NCBI GenBank assembly: GCA_913040875.1 | Contig: CAJWHX010000008.1 | Span: forward strand, 1 to 19,125 | From: an uncultured Pseudomonadota bacterium | GTDB taxonomy: Bacteria > Myxococcota > UBA796 | Length of the DNA stretch: 19,125 nucleotides | Direction of reading: 5' to 3' | In this document: positions 7,829 through 14,166 of the stretch, in pieces | How the letters are laid out: the number at the start of each line of letters is the position of its first letter | Numbering within the stretch: the stretch's first letter is position 1 | The notes under the pieces: generated by a model | Told to the model about the DNA's origin: nothing | The model's database searches: none | The model's input: the letters and a program-made list of their open reading frames with translations, nothing else | Position numbers and translations under genes: made by a program

Positions 7829-7848
7829 CCATCAATTCTGAATGATGG
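7829..7848. terminator. Hairpin between convergent nuclease and trmJ genes
   Basis: CCATCA (7829-7834) pairs with TGATGG (7843-7848) over an 8-base loop, directly after the nuclease stop. Both neighbouring genes point at it. There is no clear T-run on either strand, so it may be only a weak bidirectional terminator. Confidence 0.35.
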
Positions 7849-7883
7849 TAAGCCTCATTTCTATCAACTAGAGACGATACACA

Positions 7884-8636
7884 TCACTCTTCCTGTCTTG
7901 ATCGCAAATGAGCCTGCAATCGCATACTCATACGTTGTAGCCATCGAGACTCGAATCCCGTAAGACGAGCCCGCATCAATATCTTCCGCAGATACACTTC
8001 TGCGTGTGAACGTTGGTCTTTCCCGTTGTCGAAGATCTGTGTATGACTGATGGTGTCTAACAATTCATTGGTCCGCTGATTGACTTCAGACGTAGGGATT
8101 AACGGTTCCGGTTTGAGATCGCTTCCGTCGGCGTACGGTTGTATGGATTTAGCTGAATACGCTAGCTGGTACATTACAACCCCTGCAGCCATCGCCAGAT
8201 TGAGCGACCCATGTTCCTTAGTGGTAGCAATGGTGTAGAGAGAGTCACAGTGTGCCAGTTCCTCCGTAGATAGCCCGGTTCGTTCATTGCCAAAGACCAA
8301 TCCGAATCGTTCAGGCTGTTTGGTTTCCACAACGTGTGCGACGGCGTCCTCTAGTTCTCCAAGTACCGGTCGGTTGGCTCCAGCTCTTCGGGTAAACCCA
8401 ATCAATCCACCGAATTCTCCACTGAGTTCTCCTAGGCTGTCGACGACCAAAATATTTTCCAACTTTTCGATGTAGCCATTTGACATATTTAGGAGGTCAT
8501 GATCCTGTCGCCATCCTCTTGGAGGGTCGACCAAAACCAATCTGGTGTATCCAAAATTGGCCATGGATCTGGAAATGGAACCGATGTTTCCAGGGTGTTG
8601 CGTTCGGCAGAGGATGATGGCAGATAAAGAAGACAT
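7884..8636 (-). CDS. trmJ: tRNA (Cm32/Um32) 2'-O-methyltransferase TrmJ-like, SPOUT family
   Basis: The 250-residue protein is a SpoU/TrmH-family (SPOUT knot) RNA ribose methyltransferase and, by length (E. coli TrmJ has 246 residues) and motifs, most like TrmJ, which methylates position 32 of tRNA anticodon loops. Motif 1 is HPGNIGSISRSMANFG (14-29), with the family Asn and Arg. Motif 2 is LVFGNERTGLS (113-123) and motif 3 is GSLNLAMAAG (143-152), the knot that binds S-adenosylmethionine. The C-terminal 80 residues form the helical extension typical of TrmJ. It is a stand-alone housekeeping gene, convergent with the restriction operon and divergent from the next methyltransferase. Other TrmH relatives cannot be excluded from sequence alone. 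The ribosome site is weak (GAG). Confidence 0.85.
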   Translation of the reverse strand: MSSLSAIILCRTQHPGNIGSISRSMANFGYTRLVLVDPPRGWRQDHDLLNMSNGYIEKLENILVVDSLGELSGEFGGLIGFTRRAGANRPVLGELEDAVAHVVETKQPERFGLVFGNERTGLSTEELAHCDSLYTIATTKEHGSLNLAMAAGVVMYQLAYSAKSIQPYADGSDLKPEPLIPTSEVNQRTNELLDTISHTQIFDNGKDQRSHAEVYLRKILMRARLTGFESRWLQRMSMRLQAHLRSRQEE

Positions 8637-8645
8637 GGAGACTCT

Positions 8646-8686
8646 AAACGGTATGGAGTGTTGATTTCGTATTCTTTTAACCGTTT
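8646..8686. promoter_or_regulatory. Inverted repeat AAACGGT...ACCGTTT in divergent intergenic region
   Basis: AAACGGT (8646-8652) and ACCGTTT (8680-8686) are perfect 7-base inverted arms separated by 27 bases. They lie between the trmJ-like start and the divergent methyltransferase start at 8769. They could be a dyad operator or paired half sites; chance occurrence cannot be ruled out. Confidence 0.3.
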
Positions 8687-8768
8687 GGGATGGGTGTCAC
8701 AGCACTGACCTGTATTTGTGTATAGAATCTAAAGATACTACATTGTGGTCGACCGTCTTGGAGACCAT

Positions 8769-9422
8769 ATGCATAATTGCTCTCTGTGCTTGTCTCCAAC
8801 AGAGTATTTTACGAATTGGAAGACCCGTACGTATTTTCGTTGTTCTACTTGTTCACTCATTCAGCTTGATTCTGTCGATCACCCATCGATTGATGAAGAG
8901 AAATCCGAGTATATGATGCACAACAATGATCCTGAGGATCAAGGCTACCGCCGATTTCTCAGTCGTGTCACCGATCCTGTATTGAAGTGGCTGGAAGAGA
9001 CCCACCGACCCAGCGCCGAGTTGTTGGATTTTGGCTGTGGACCAGGACCGACAATCTCAGTGATGCTTGCAGAAGAAGGCTGGACGATGGACAATTATGA
9101 CCCAATATTTTTTCCGAATGCAGCGTTGTTGGAGAATCGATACGATCTCGTTGTGTGTACTGAGGTTGTGGAACATTTTTTTACCCCTCGAGAGACATGG
9201 GGGGTATTGATTGCGTTGCTTAAGGAAAAGGGGCGTTTGGTGGTGATGACGCATGTCTCGGATAAGAAGAGTGATCCAGAAGAGTTTGTTCACTGGCACT
9301 ACATTCGAGAGCAGAGTCATGTATCTTTGTATCATACCGATACCATGAGATGGTTGGCCAAGGAACATGGTTTGTCGTTGATGATTTTGGACCGAAATGT
9401 CTTTTGTTTTGAATCAATCTGA
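8769..9422 (+). CDS. Class I SAM-dependent methyltransferase with N-terminal zinc ribbon
   Basis: The 217-residue protein starts MHNCSLCLSP. C4-x2-C7 and C25-x2-C28 form a small zinc ribbon seen before many methyltransferases of the Methyltransf_23/11 type. SAM motif I is LLDFGCGPGP (85-94), and VVCTEVVEHF (128-137) is the usual post-II segment. HWHYIREQSHVSLYH (175-189) resembles the conserved HY...D..H..fy stretch of that group. The substrate is unknown. I chose ATG 8769 over GTG 8745 because GGAG lies five bases upstream and the zinc ribbon begins right there. It is a single-gene unit, divergent from trmJ and convergent with the membrane methyltransferase. Confidence 0.85.
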   Translation: MHNCSLCLSPTEYFTNWKTRTYFRCSTCSLIQLDSVDHPSIDEEKSEYMMHNNDPEDQGYRRFLSRVTDPVLKWLEETHRPSAELLDFGCGPGPTISVMLAEEGWTMDNYDPIFFPNAALLENRYDLVVCTEVVEHFFTPRETWGVLIALLKEKGRLVVMTHVSDKKSDPEEFVHWHYIREQSHVSLYHTDTMRWLAKEHGLSLMILDRNVFCFESI

Positions 9423-9465
9423 TGTATCAGAACCTTTAAGATAGAACTCAGTTCCAAAACATCGT

Positions 9466-9488
9466 AGTTATTGTGGAGAAATATAACT
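9466..9488. terminator. Hairpin between convergent genes
   Basis: AGTTAT (9466-9471) pairs with ATAACT (9483-9488), extendable by two wobble pairs, in the 69-base gap between two convergent genes. There is no strong T-run, so it is a weak candidate. Confidence 0.25.
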
Positions 9489-9491
9489 GTA

Positions 9492-10454
9492 TTATGGTGA
9501 AATGGCTGCCGGTTTGATTGTGGGTATCCAGTTTTGAATCTCCGATTTGTATGCGAGATATTCCTCACCAAAACGCGCTTCCAAGTCTCGTTCCTCCAGT
9601 GGTCGAACGAATACATGCCATGTGATTCCAGCCAAGATGACTATAGTGAGTGTGAACCACGAACCGAGCCACCATCCAACCATCAAACCCAGCGAGAGAC
9701 CACTGATTGCCATTGGATTTCGAACAAATCGATAGGGACCGCGAATAACCAATACACTCGCCGTTTCTAGAGGAAGGGGTGTACCCTTACCCCAATAACT
9801 CATCACATAGCCAGTTGTCAGATTCAGAAGACCAAACCCAGTAAAACCAACCCAAGGCAGCCAAGATTGCAATGGCGTACTGAATGTTGGGATATGCAGT
9901 GCGTGCTCAGCCTGTACCAACAACCAAGGAACCAGTACGAGACTGATAAACCAGAATACACAGGTGTGGAGAAATGTTCTGAAGATGTGTCCGACCCGAG
10001 TTCGCTTTGGAGCTACTCTAAATAAGGGATTGTCAAGCCCTGCAGTCCACGCGGCAAAAAAGGAACCAGCACTTAGTAGAAGCATGCATAGAGTAGCAGC
10101 CCATCCTTCACCATTGGTGATGTAGGTTGCTCGGCAAACATAGAGCATGGGGCATACACTGCCACCAACCAAGAACCACGTCAGAGGTCGTATGCTTCCA
10201 TGCTCTGGTCTTTTCCAGAGTAAGAAAGCACAGATCCAAGAACCCAGTCCCAGAAGGAACAGGTCTGTCCACAGAAGGTCCATGAGTGCCGAGTCTGTCA
10301 TCCTTGAGGTGCGAAAGAACTCTCTGGAATCAGGAACGAGCCACATCATTAACCACCATCCAAAGATACTTAAACCTTGTAGGGTATAGTAAACCAATGA
10401 CCCTAACACACGATAACGAGTTTCCGGAGATATAGGGTTGGTTTTGTTTGACAT
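9492..10454 (-). CDS. Integral membrane methyltransferase, ICMT/PEMT-like
   Basis: From the ATG at 10454 the protein has 320 residues with several hydrophobic helices (for example LVYYTLQGLSIFGWWLMMW, and GWWLGSWFTLTIVILAGI near the end). The C-terminal signature of the isoprenylcysteine carboxyl methyltransferase/phospholipid methyltransferase group is clear: GPYRFVRNPM (about 239-248), then PLEERDLEARFGEEYLAY (about 285-302), which binds SAM and the membrane substrate. In bacteria these methylate lipids or other small membrane-associated molecules; the exact substrate cannot be told. The frame is open further upstream (to 10607), but that part would overlap the start of the divergent gene and shows no family character, so the shorter start is preferred although no good ribosome site precedes it. 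Confidence 0.8.
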   Translation of the reverse strand: MSNKTNPISPETRYRVLGSLVYYTLQGLSIFGWWLMMWLVPDSREFFRTSRMTDSALMDLLWTDLFLLGLGSWICAFLLWKRPEHGSIRPLTWFLVGGSVCPMLYVCRATYITNGEGWAATLCMLLLSAGSFFAAWTAGLDNPLFRVAPKRTRVGHIFRTFLHTCVFWFISLVLVPWLLVQAEHALHIPTFSTPLQSWLPWVGFTGFGLLNLTTGYVMSYWGKGTPLPLETASVLVIRGPYRFVRNPMAISGLSLGLMVGWWLGSWFTLTIVILAGITWHVFVRPLEERDLEARFGEEYLAYKSEIQNWIPTIKPAAISP

Positions 10455-10545
10455 GTGTGTTTGACTTTTGATTGGTGTTTTCAGCAGATAATGAACTACT
10501 CTACTATATTTTGATACACTAGTTTGAATCAGGATGGAGATAGAA

Positions 10546-11505
10546 ATGACACTGGGATTGATTTGGCTATTGGCGTGTGGTGAAAAGGACGTCAACGATA
10601 CGGCCATAGAATCTGAAGACGATACTTCGACGCAAACACAAGATGATAGCGCAACAGATACGGAAGAGATTGAGTCGGATCAGCCTGTATCAAATGGTTG
10701 CGGAATACTCCAATCTGCGACTGTCGAGCAACGAACTATGAATAGTTCTGAAGGGGAAAGGGGATATCACTTGGTCGTACCTAGTACGTATGATTCAGAT
10801 GTGCCCAGTCGATTGATCTTTGGGTATCCGGGGACCAATTGGGTGGGGCTGCAGATTCGTTCTTATCTGGGTCTGGAAGCTCATGCGGAACCCAATGACA
10901 TCTTCGTCTATCCCGACCCTCTTTGGAGAGACTTTACCGGTTGGGGGAATCTGGGTGGTTGGCTCTTGGGACCACATGCGAGACCTGCAGACGGAATGCA
11001 AGATTTGGATTTCACAGCGGCGATTATCGATGCACTTTCGGAGGAGTACTGTATCGATCCCAATCAAGTGTATGCGACTGGACACAGCTGGGGGGGTGAT
11101 ATGGCACAAGTCGTTTCTTGTTTTTTGGGGGACAGATTCAGAGCCACCGTTCCCGTCGCCGCCAATCGCCCCTACTGGTTTGAACCTTCAAATGGTGCTT
11201 CTCTTGATTGCGCTGGAGAAACGGCAGTGTGGACGATGTTCGGCAGCAATGAAACGCACTTTACGAGTCAGGCCTATTCAGGTCAATATGGGGATGAGTG
11301 CCGCGACTTTTGGTTGGCAGAAAACGGCTGTGATGGATCATCCAGTTATACGGATTTGAACCTTGGACCCAATGCAGAGTGTGTTGAGTTTGATGGCTGC
11401 GATGTACAGACTCGATACTGTCTATATGATGGTCAATACGGTCACCAAATACCCAGTGATTATTACGCCGAAGAGACGATGAAGTTCTTTCATTCTTTTG
11501 AGTGA
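10546..11505 (+). CDS. Secreted lipoprotein esterase, PHB-depolymerase/feruloyl-esterase-like
   Basis: The 319-residue protein begins MTLGLIWLLACGEKD with a lipobox (LLAC, Cys11), then an acidic D/T/E linker (residues 13-46) that would hold the enzyme away from the membrane. The catalytic domain (about 52-319) is an alpha/beta hydrolase. The nucleophile elbow is ATGHSWGGDMA (177-187), with Ser181, and YDGQYGHQIPS (294-304) supplies the likely catalytic His300, as in secreted PHB-depolymerase/feruloyl-esterase proteins. The acid is not certain. The domain is rich in Cys (nine besides the lipobox), suggesting disulfides in an extracytoplasmic setting. GGAGA lies six bases before ATG 10546, which beats the ATG at 10534. 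The signal peptide is unusually short and lacks a basic residue, so export is likely but not certain. Confidence 0.8.
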   Translation: MTLGLIWLLACGEKDVNDTAIESEDDTSTQTQDDSATDTEEIESDQPVSNGCGILQSATVEQRTMNSSEGERGYHLVVPSTYDSDVPSRLIFGYPGTNWVGLQIRSYLGLEAHAEPNDIFVYPDPLWRDFTGWGNLGGWLLGPHARPADGMQDLDFTAAIIDALSEEYCIDPNQVYATGHSWGGDMAQVVSCFLGDRFRATVPVAANRPYWFEPSNGASLDCAGETAVWTMFGSNETHFTSQAYSGQYGDECRDFWLAENGCDGSSSYTDLNLGPNAECVEFDGCDVQTRYCLYDGQYGHQIPSDYYAEETMKFFHSFE

Positions 11506-11552
11506 TTCACATACGGTTTAGATGATCAATGACAGGATTGCAGTCTGATTGA

Positions 11553-12383
11553 CTATTCTTCATACTCTACAAATGCTTGGAAACCGATACCATTTGCCTC
11601 CATAGATAGCGTATAGTTTTCTATGAAGAATGTGGGTCCGTCTTGGAAGATTGAAAGGATGTGTTCATCTTTGTGCCCCCAAAAGAAATCAGTTGTGCCA
11701 GCTGAGCAGGATTCGTCAGTCAAAGACGTGAACTCAACCGTCATTTGATCTTCAGAGGTGCTGAATGTACCAGATCCTTGATTGCATCCAGTATCGACTT
11801 CAAATGTACCATCGTCATAAAAACGAAGGGTGGGATTGGTTGAAGAACCAGAATTACCCGTACTGCGATTCCCACCAGAATCTAAGGCCTCTGTAAAGAT
11901 GAGGATTTCCCACTTGGTTTCTGTTAACGGAACAAGAGCTGTGGGTACGTACTTTTCCAGAGTGAGGCTGCCATCATCACTTTCCAATTCGAGTATAGAG
12001 CCGTCAAAGGTGTAGGTTGGATTGGATTCAAAGAAATCACTTAGCCATCCGTCAACTTGCCCTTCTTCGTCCGAACATGCCATCTCGGTGCCAGATTCCC
12101 AGGTAAAGAACAAAGTATCTTCGGTGACCTCTAAAGAACCTTCCTGGTCGTTGCAGGAACTGCCAAAGCTCATATAGTCGCCTTCTTCGGAAATATTTAG
12201 ATACATCGAATCGAAGTTTATGCCTTCTACCTCAATCAAGGTGAACGTTTCTCCAAATATGGATGGAGAATCTTCTTCTGGGTTTGGAGTTCCAGTGTCC
12301 TCAGGGGTATTTGGAGCTGGGTCTGTTTTGGTTTGAGGGTCACATGCGAAGGTGAATAACAGTGTGCTGATAAGAGTAAACAC
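11553..12383 (-). CDS. Lipoprotein with two META (HslJ-like) domains
   Basis: The 276-residue protein starts with a GTG and reads MFTLISTLLFTFACDPQ, a short lipoprotein signal with Cys14, followed by a Pro/Glu/Thr-rich linker (15-42). Two tandem domains follow with the META/DUF306 pattern. Domain 1 is about 46-147 (SFGSSCNDQEGSL at 72-84, MAC at 101-103, LELESDDGSLTLEKY at 131-145). Domain 2 is about 155-272 (TKWEI, LRFYDDGTFEVDTGCNQGSG at 186-205, then C226). META domains occur in HslJ and related envelope stress or secreted proteins; the biochemical role is unknown. GGGA lies about eight bases before GTG. An ATG at 12396 is out of frame. It is a single gene, convergent with the esterase. 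Confidence 0.75.
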   Translation of the reverse strand: MFTLISTLLFTFACDPQTKTDPAPNTPEDTGTPNPEEDSPSIFGETFTLIEVEGINFDSMYLNISEEGDYMSFGSSCNDQEGSLEVTEDTLFFTWESGTEMACSDEEGQVDGWLSDFFESNPTYTFDGSILELESDDGSLTLEKYVPTALVPLTETKWEILIFTEALDSGGNRSTGNSGSSTNPTLRFYDDGTFEVDTGCNQGSGTFSTSEDQMTVEFTSLTDESCSAGTTDFFWGHKDEHILSIFQDGPTFFIENYTLSMEANGIGFQAFVEYEE

Positions 12384-12506
12384 GATAGGATCCCATGGCT
12401 ATAGTTGATTGTACATGCAACATGTGCAATTTGTATGCCAAATCATTTTTTGGATTCGATATTGATGGGATCAACCGATACGAAGCCGAACGATACGAGA
12501 CTGAGA

Positions 12507-12521
12507 GTTCGATTTGCGAAC
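12507..12521. terminator. Short hairpin after the YbjN-domain gene
   Basis: GTTCG (12507-12511) pairs perfectly with CGAAC (12517-12521) around a 5-base loop, just downstream of the leftward operon's last stop. No T-run follows on the minus strand, so a terminator role is doubtful. The rest of 12384-12535 shows nothing recognisable. Confidence 0.2.
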
Positions 12522-12535
12522 AATGTTTTACAAGA

Positions 12536-12961
12536 TCAGCCTGTTGGATTCGGTTGTATCAACGCCTTGAGCCTTGCGAAGTATTGGTCCATCGCCAAGA
12601 AGTTGTGGTAGAACGGGGCGTCAAATATTTCCAGTTTCTCGTTCATATACGTTGCGTTCATAGAGGTTTTGAATCGAACCTCTCGATGTTCGAATTGGTA
12701 CTCAAAATTGCCGATCATCAAACCGTCATTGAGTGTGGCAACAAGACGCAATAAGTCATTCTCCTTATGCTCTGGACAAGGATGTGGAAACAAAGAGTAG
12801 ATGATGACGATCGGTTGTTCCGGGTGACACTGAATGAAGGTGTTCCATTTGCCGTTGTGACCTTGAAATTGAGTGCAGATGAGGTTTGGATCGTTGGTGG
12901 CAAAGATGGGCCATTTTTTGTAGGTAAGGAAGGCCGCTGCCGTGTCTTTAAGACTGATCAT
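12536..12961 (-). CDS. YbjN-domain protein
   Basis: The 141-residue soluble protein fits the YbjN fold, which resembles type III secretion chaperones: a compact alpha/beta protein with IVIIYSLFPHPCPEH (residues 51-65), then the signature-like LNDGLMIGNFEYQFEHREV (77-95) and a C-terminal helix (YHNFLAMDQYFARLKALI). YbjN proteins are implicated in regulation or as partner-binding proteins in several bacteria; no enzymatic role is known. AGGA lies five bases before the ATG. It is the last of three leftward genes (23 bases after the previous stop), so it may act as a partner or chaperone for the helical protein or the large lipoprotein. That role is inference. Confidence 0.7.
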   Translation of the reverse strand: MISLKDTAAAFLTYKKWPIFATNDPNLICTQFQGHNGKWNTFIQCHPEQPIVIIYSLFPHPCPEHKENDLLRLVATLNDGLMIGNFEYQFEHREVRFKTSMNATYMNEKLEIFDAPFYHNFLAMDQYFARLKALIQPNPTG

Positions 12962-12984
12962 GATGGTCCTGCTGGATGAGGGAT

Positions 12985-14133
12985 CTAATGAGCGATGTTT
13001 TTGACGATGCCGGACAATGTCTCTACACCAGTGCGGGCTTTGCCGGCAAGGTTGTCTGGATTGGTACCAAATGCGCTGAAGAGGTCTTGAATGACATTCA
13101 TGGCATGGGTACCACGAATGGTGGACGTTGCCAACTGGATATCGTTCAGGAAATTGGCAAAAGAACCATCTTGTTGTAGAGAGAGCAATGCATCTTCATT
13201 GCCAGATTGTAAGTTCTTTAGCAGTGTGGTTAAAGCATCGGATTGTTGCACATCCATTGAGGCTCGCATTTTGATCTCAGCCAAGAGATTCAAATACTGA
13301 ATGTTTCCATCGTGATTGAACATTTCTGACCATACCAACCCCAAGAGTTTGTCTCGTTGAGTGGGATCTCCGAGGACAATATCCACCTGATTGGGGTGCT
13401 TTTCAATCCACATCAGTACATTCTTTTGTGGGATATCTATTTGCTGGGCTGTACCTGGATCAAGTGGGTCAAAGCCTTGTTCTTCGATGCGCTTGCGTTC
13501 AGTATCAGAGATGTTCTTTCTAAATAGCAATTCTTGTTTTAAGATATTCAACTCGAGTTTCCACCGTCTAAAATACACCTTGTCGATCTCTGGAGTGAAG
13601 TGCTTCGAGAGTAGAGACATGTCCTGTTCAACCCTTCCCAGCAAAGAGTTCAAGACCCAGTCGATGGCTGTTTGACCTTGTTCGACGTCAACCTGTGGGG
13701 TTTGTGTCATTGCCCAGTAGCGAAGCTGACGAATGACGCCGAGTAAAAAGACCTTCGCCAGTTCTGTAGTGGCAGGATTTCGAATGGCATCGTTGTAGAA
13801 TCGAAGGTTGTTTTGGACGTCTTTTAAGATGGTTGTCGGAATGCTCTCTCGCATGTTTTGCATAAATTCTGCATCTAGAGGCATTGCTGGGAGCTGCTTC
13901 TCGCGGGTTCGCACAGCGATATCGTCGTCTTCATCATTGACGAGCATGTCCTTTTCCATGTTCTCTGTCACAACCCGTTCGACGACTGGAGTTTCAACAG
14001 CTTTACGCTGCAGAGGCTCTTTGATGTAGTCTTGTACAAAGTCTTCTCGCCACTGGATGACTGTATCTGAGTCGTCAAATGGTCTTTCTTTTTCTTCGCG
14101 TTTGCGCTTTTTGAGTTTGAGTTTTCGACCCAT
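12985..14133 (-). CDS. Hypothetical helical protein with strongly basic N-terminus
   Basis: I do not recognise this 382-residue protein. It opens with a very basic tail (MGRKLKLKKRKREEKERP), followed by an acidic, presumably disordered linker (to about residue 85), and then a long mainly helical region without a signal peptide or membrane helix. The basic tail could contact nucleic acid, ribosomes or anionic lipid head groups. Conserved-looking segments include LAKVFLLGVIRQLRYWAMTQ and LLGLVWSEMFNHDGNIQYLN, the latter reminiscent of helical-repeat proteins. GAGAG lies four bases before the ATG. It sits 33 bases after the large lipoprotein gene and 23 bases before the YbjN-domain gene, so the three are probably one transcript. 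Confidence 0.8.
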   Translation of the reverse strand: MGRKLKLKKRKREEKERPFDDSDTVIQWREDFVQDYIKEPLQRKAVETPVVERVVTENMEKDMLVNDEDDDIAVRTREKQLPAMPLDAEFMQNMRESIPTTILKDVQNNLRFYNDAIRNPATTELAKVFLLGVIRQLRYWAMTQTPQVDVEQGQTAIDWVLNSLLGRVEQDMSLLSKHFTPEIDKVYFRRWKLELNILKQELLFRKNISDTERKRIEEQGFDPLDPGTAQQIDIPQKNVLMWIEKHPNQVDIVLGDPTQRDKLLGLVWSEMFNHDGNIQYLNLLAEIKMRASMDVQQSDALTTLLKNLQSGNEDALLSLQQDGSFANFLNDIQLATSTIRGTHAMNVIQDLFSAFGTNPDNLAGKARTGVETLSGIVKNIAH

Positions 14134-14166
14134 AATGCTCTCGATCTATTTGCGATGTCGACTGTA

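Noticed and set aside
10455..10607. N-terminal extension of the ICMT-like protein
   Set aside because: It would overlap the divergent esterase start and shows no conserved or membrane-protein character.
11523..11549. Imperfect inverted repeat (TCAAT...ATTGA) between esterase and META genes
   Set aside because: Only broken short stems with bulges and no T-run; not strong enough for a terminator call.
12395..12754. Rightward open frame of 119 codons, Cys-rich at its start
   Set aside because: Most of it is the antisense of the YbjN-domain gene; no ribosome site or domain supports it.
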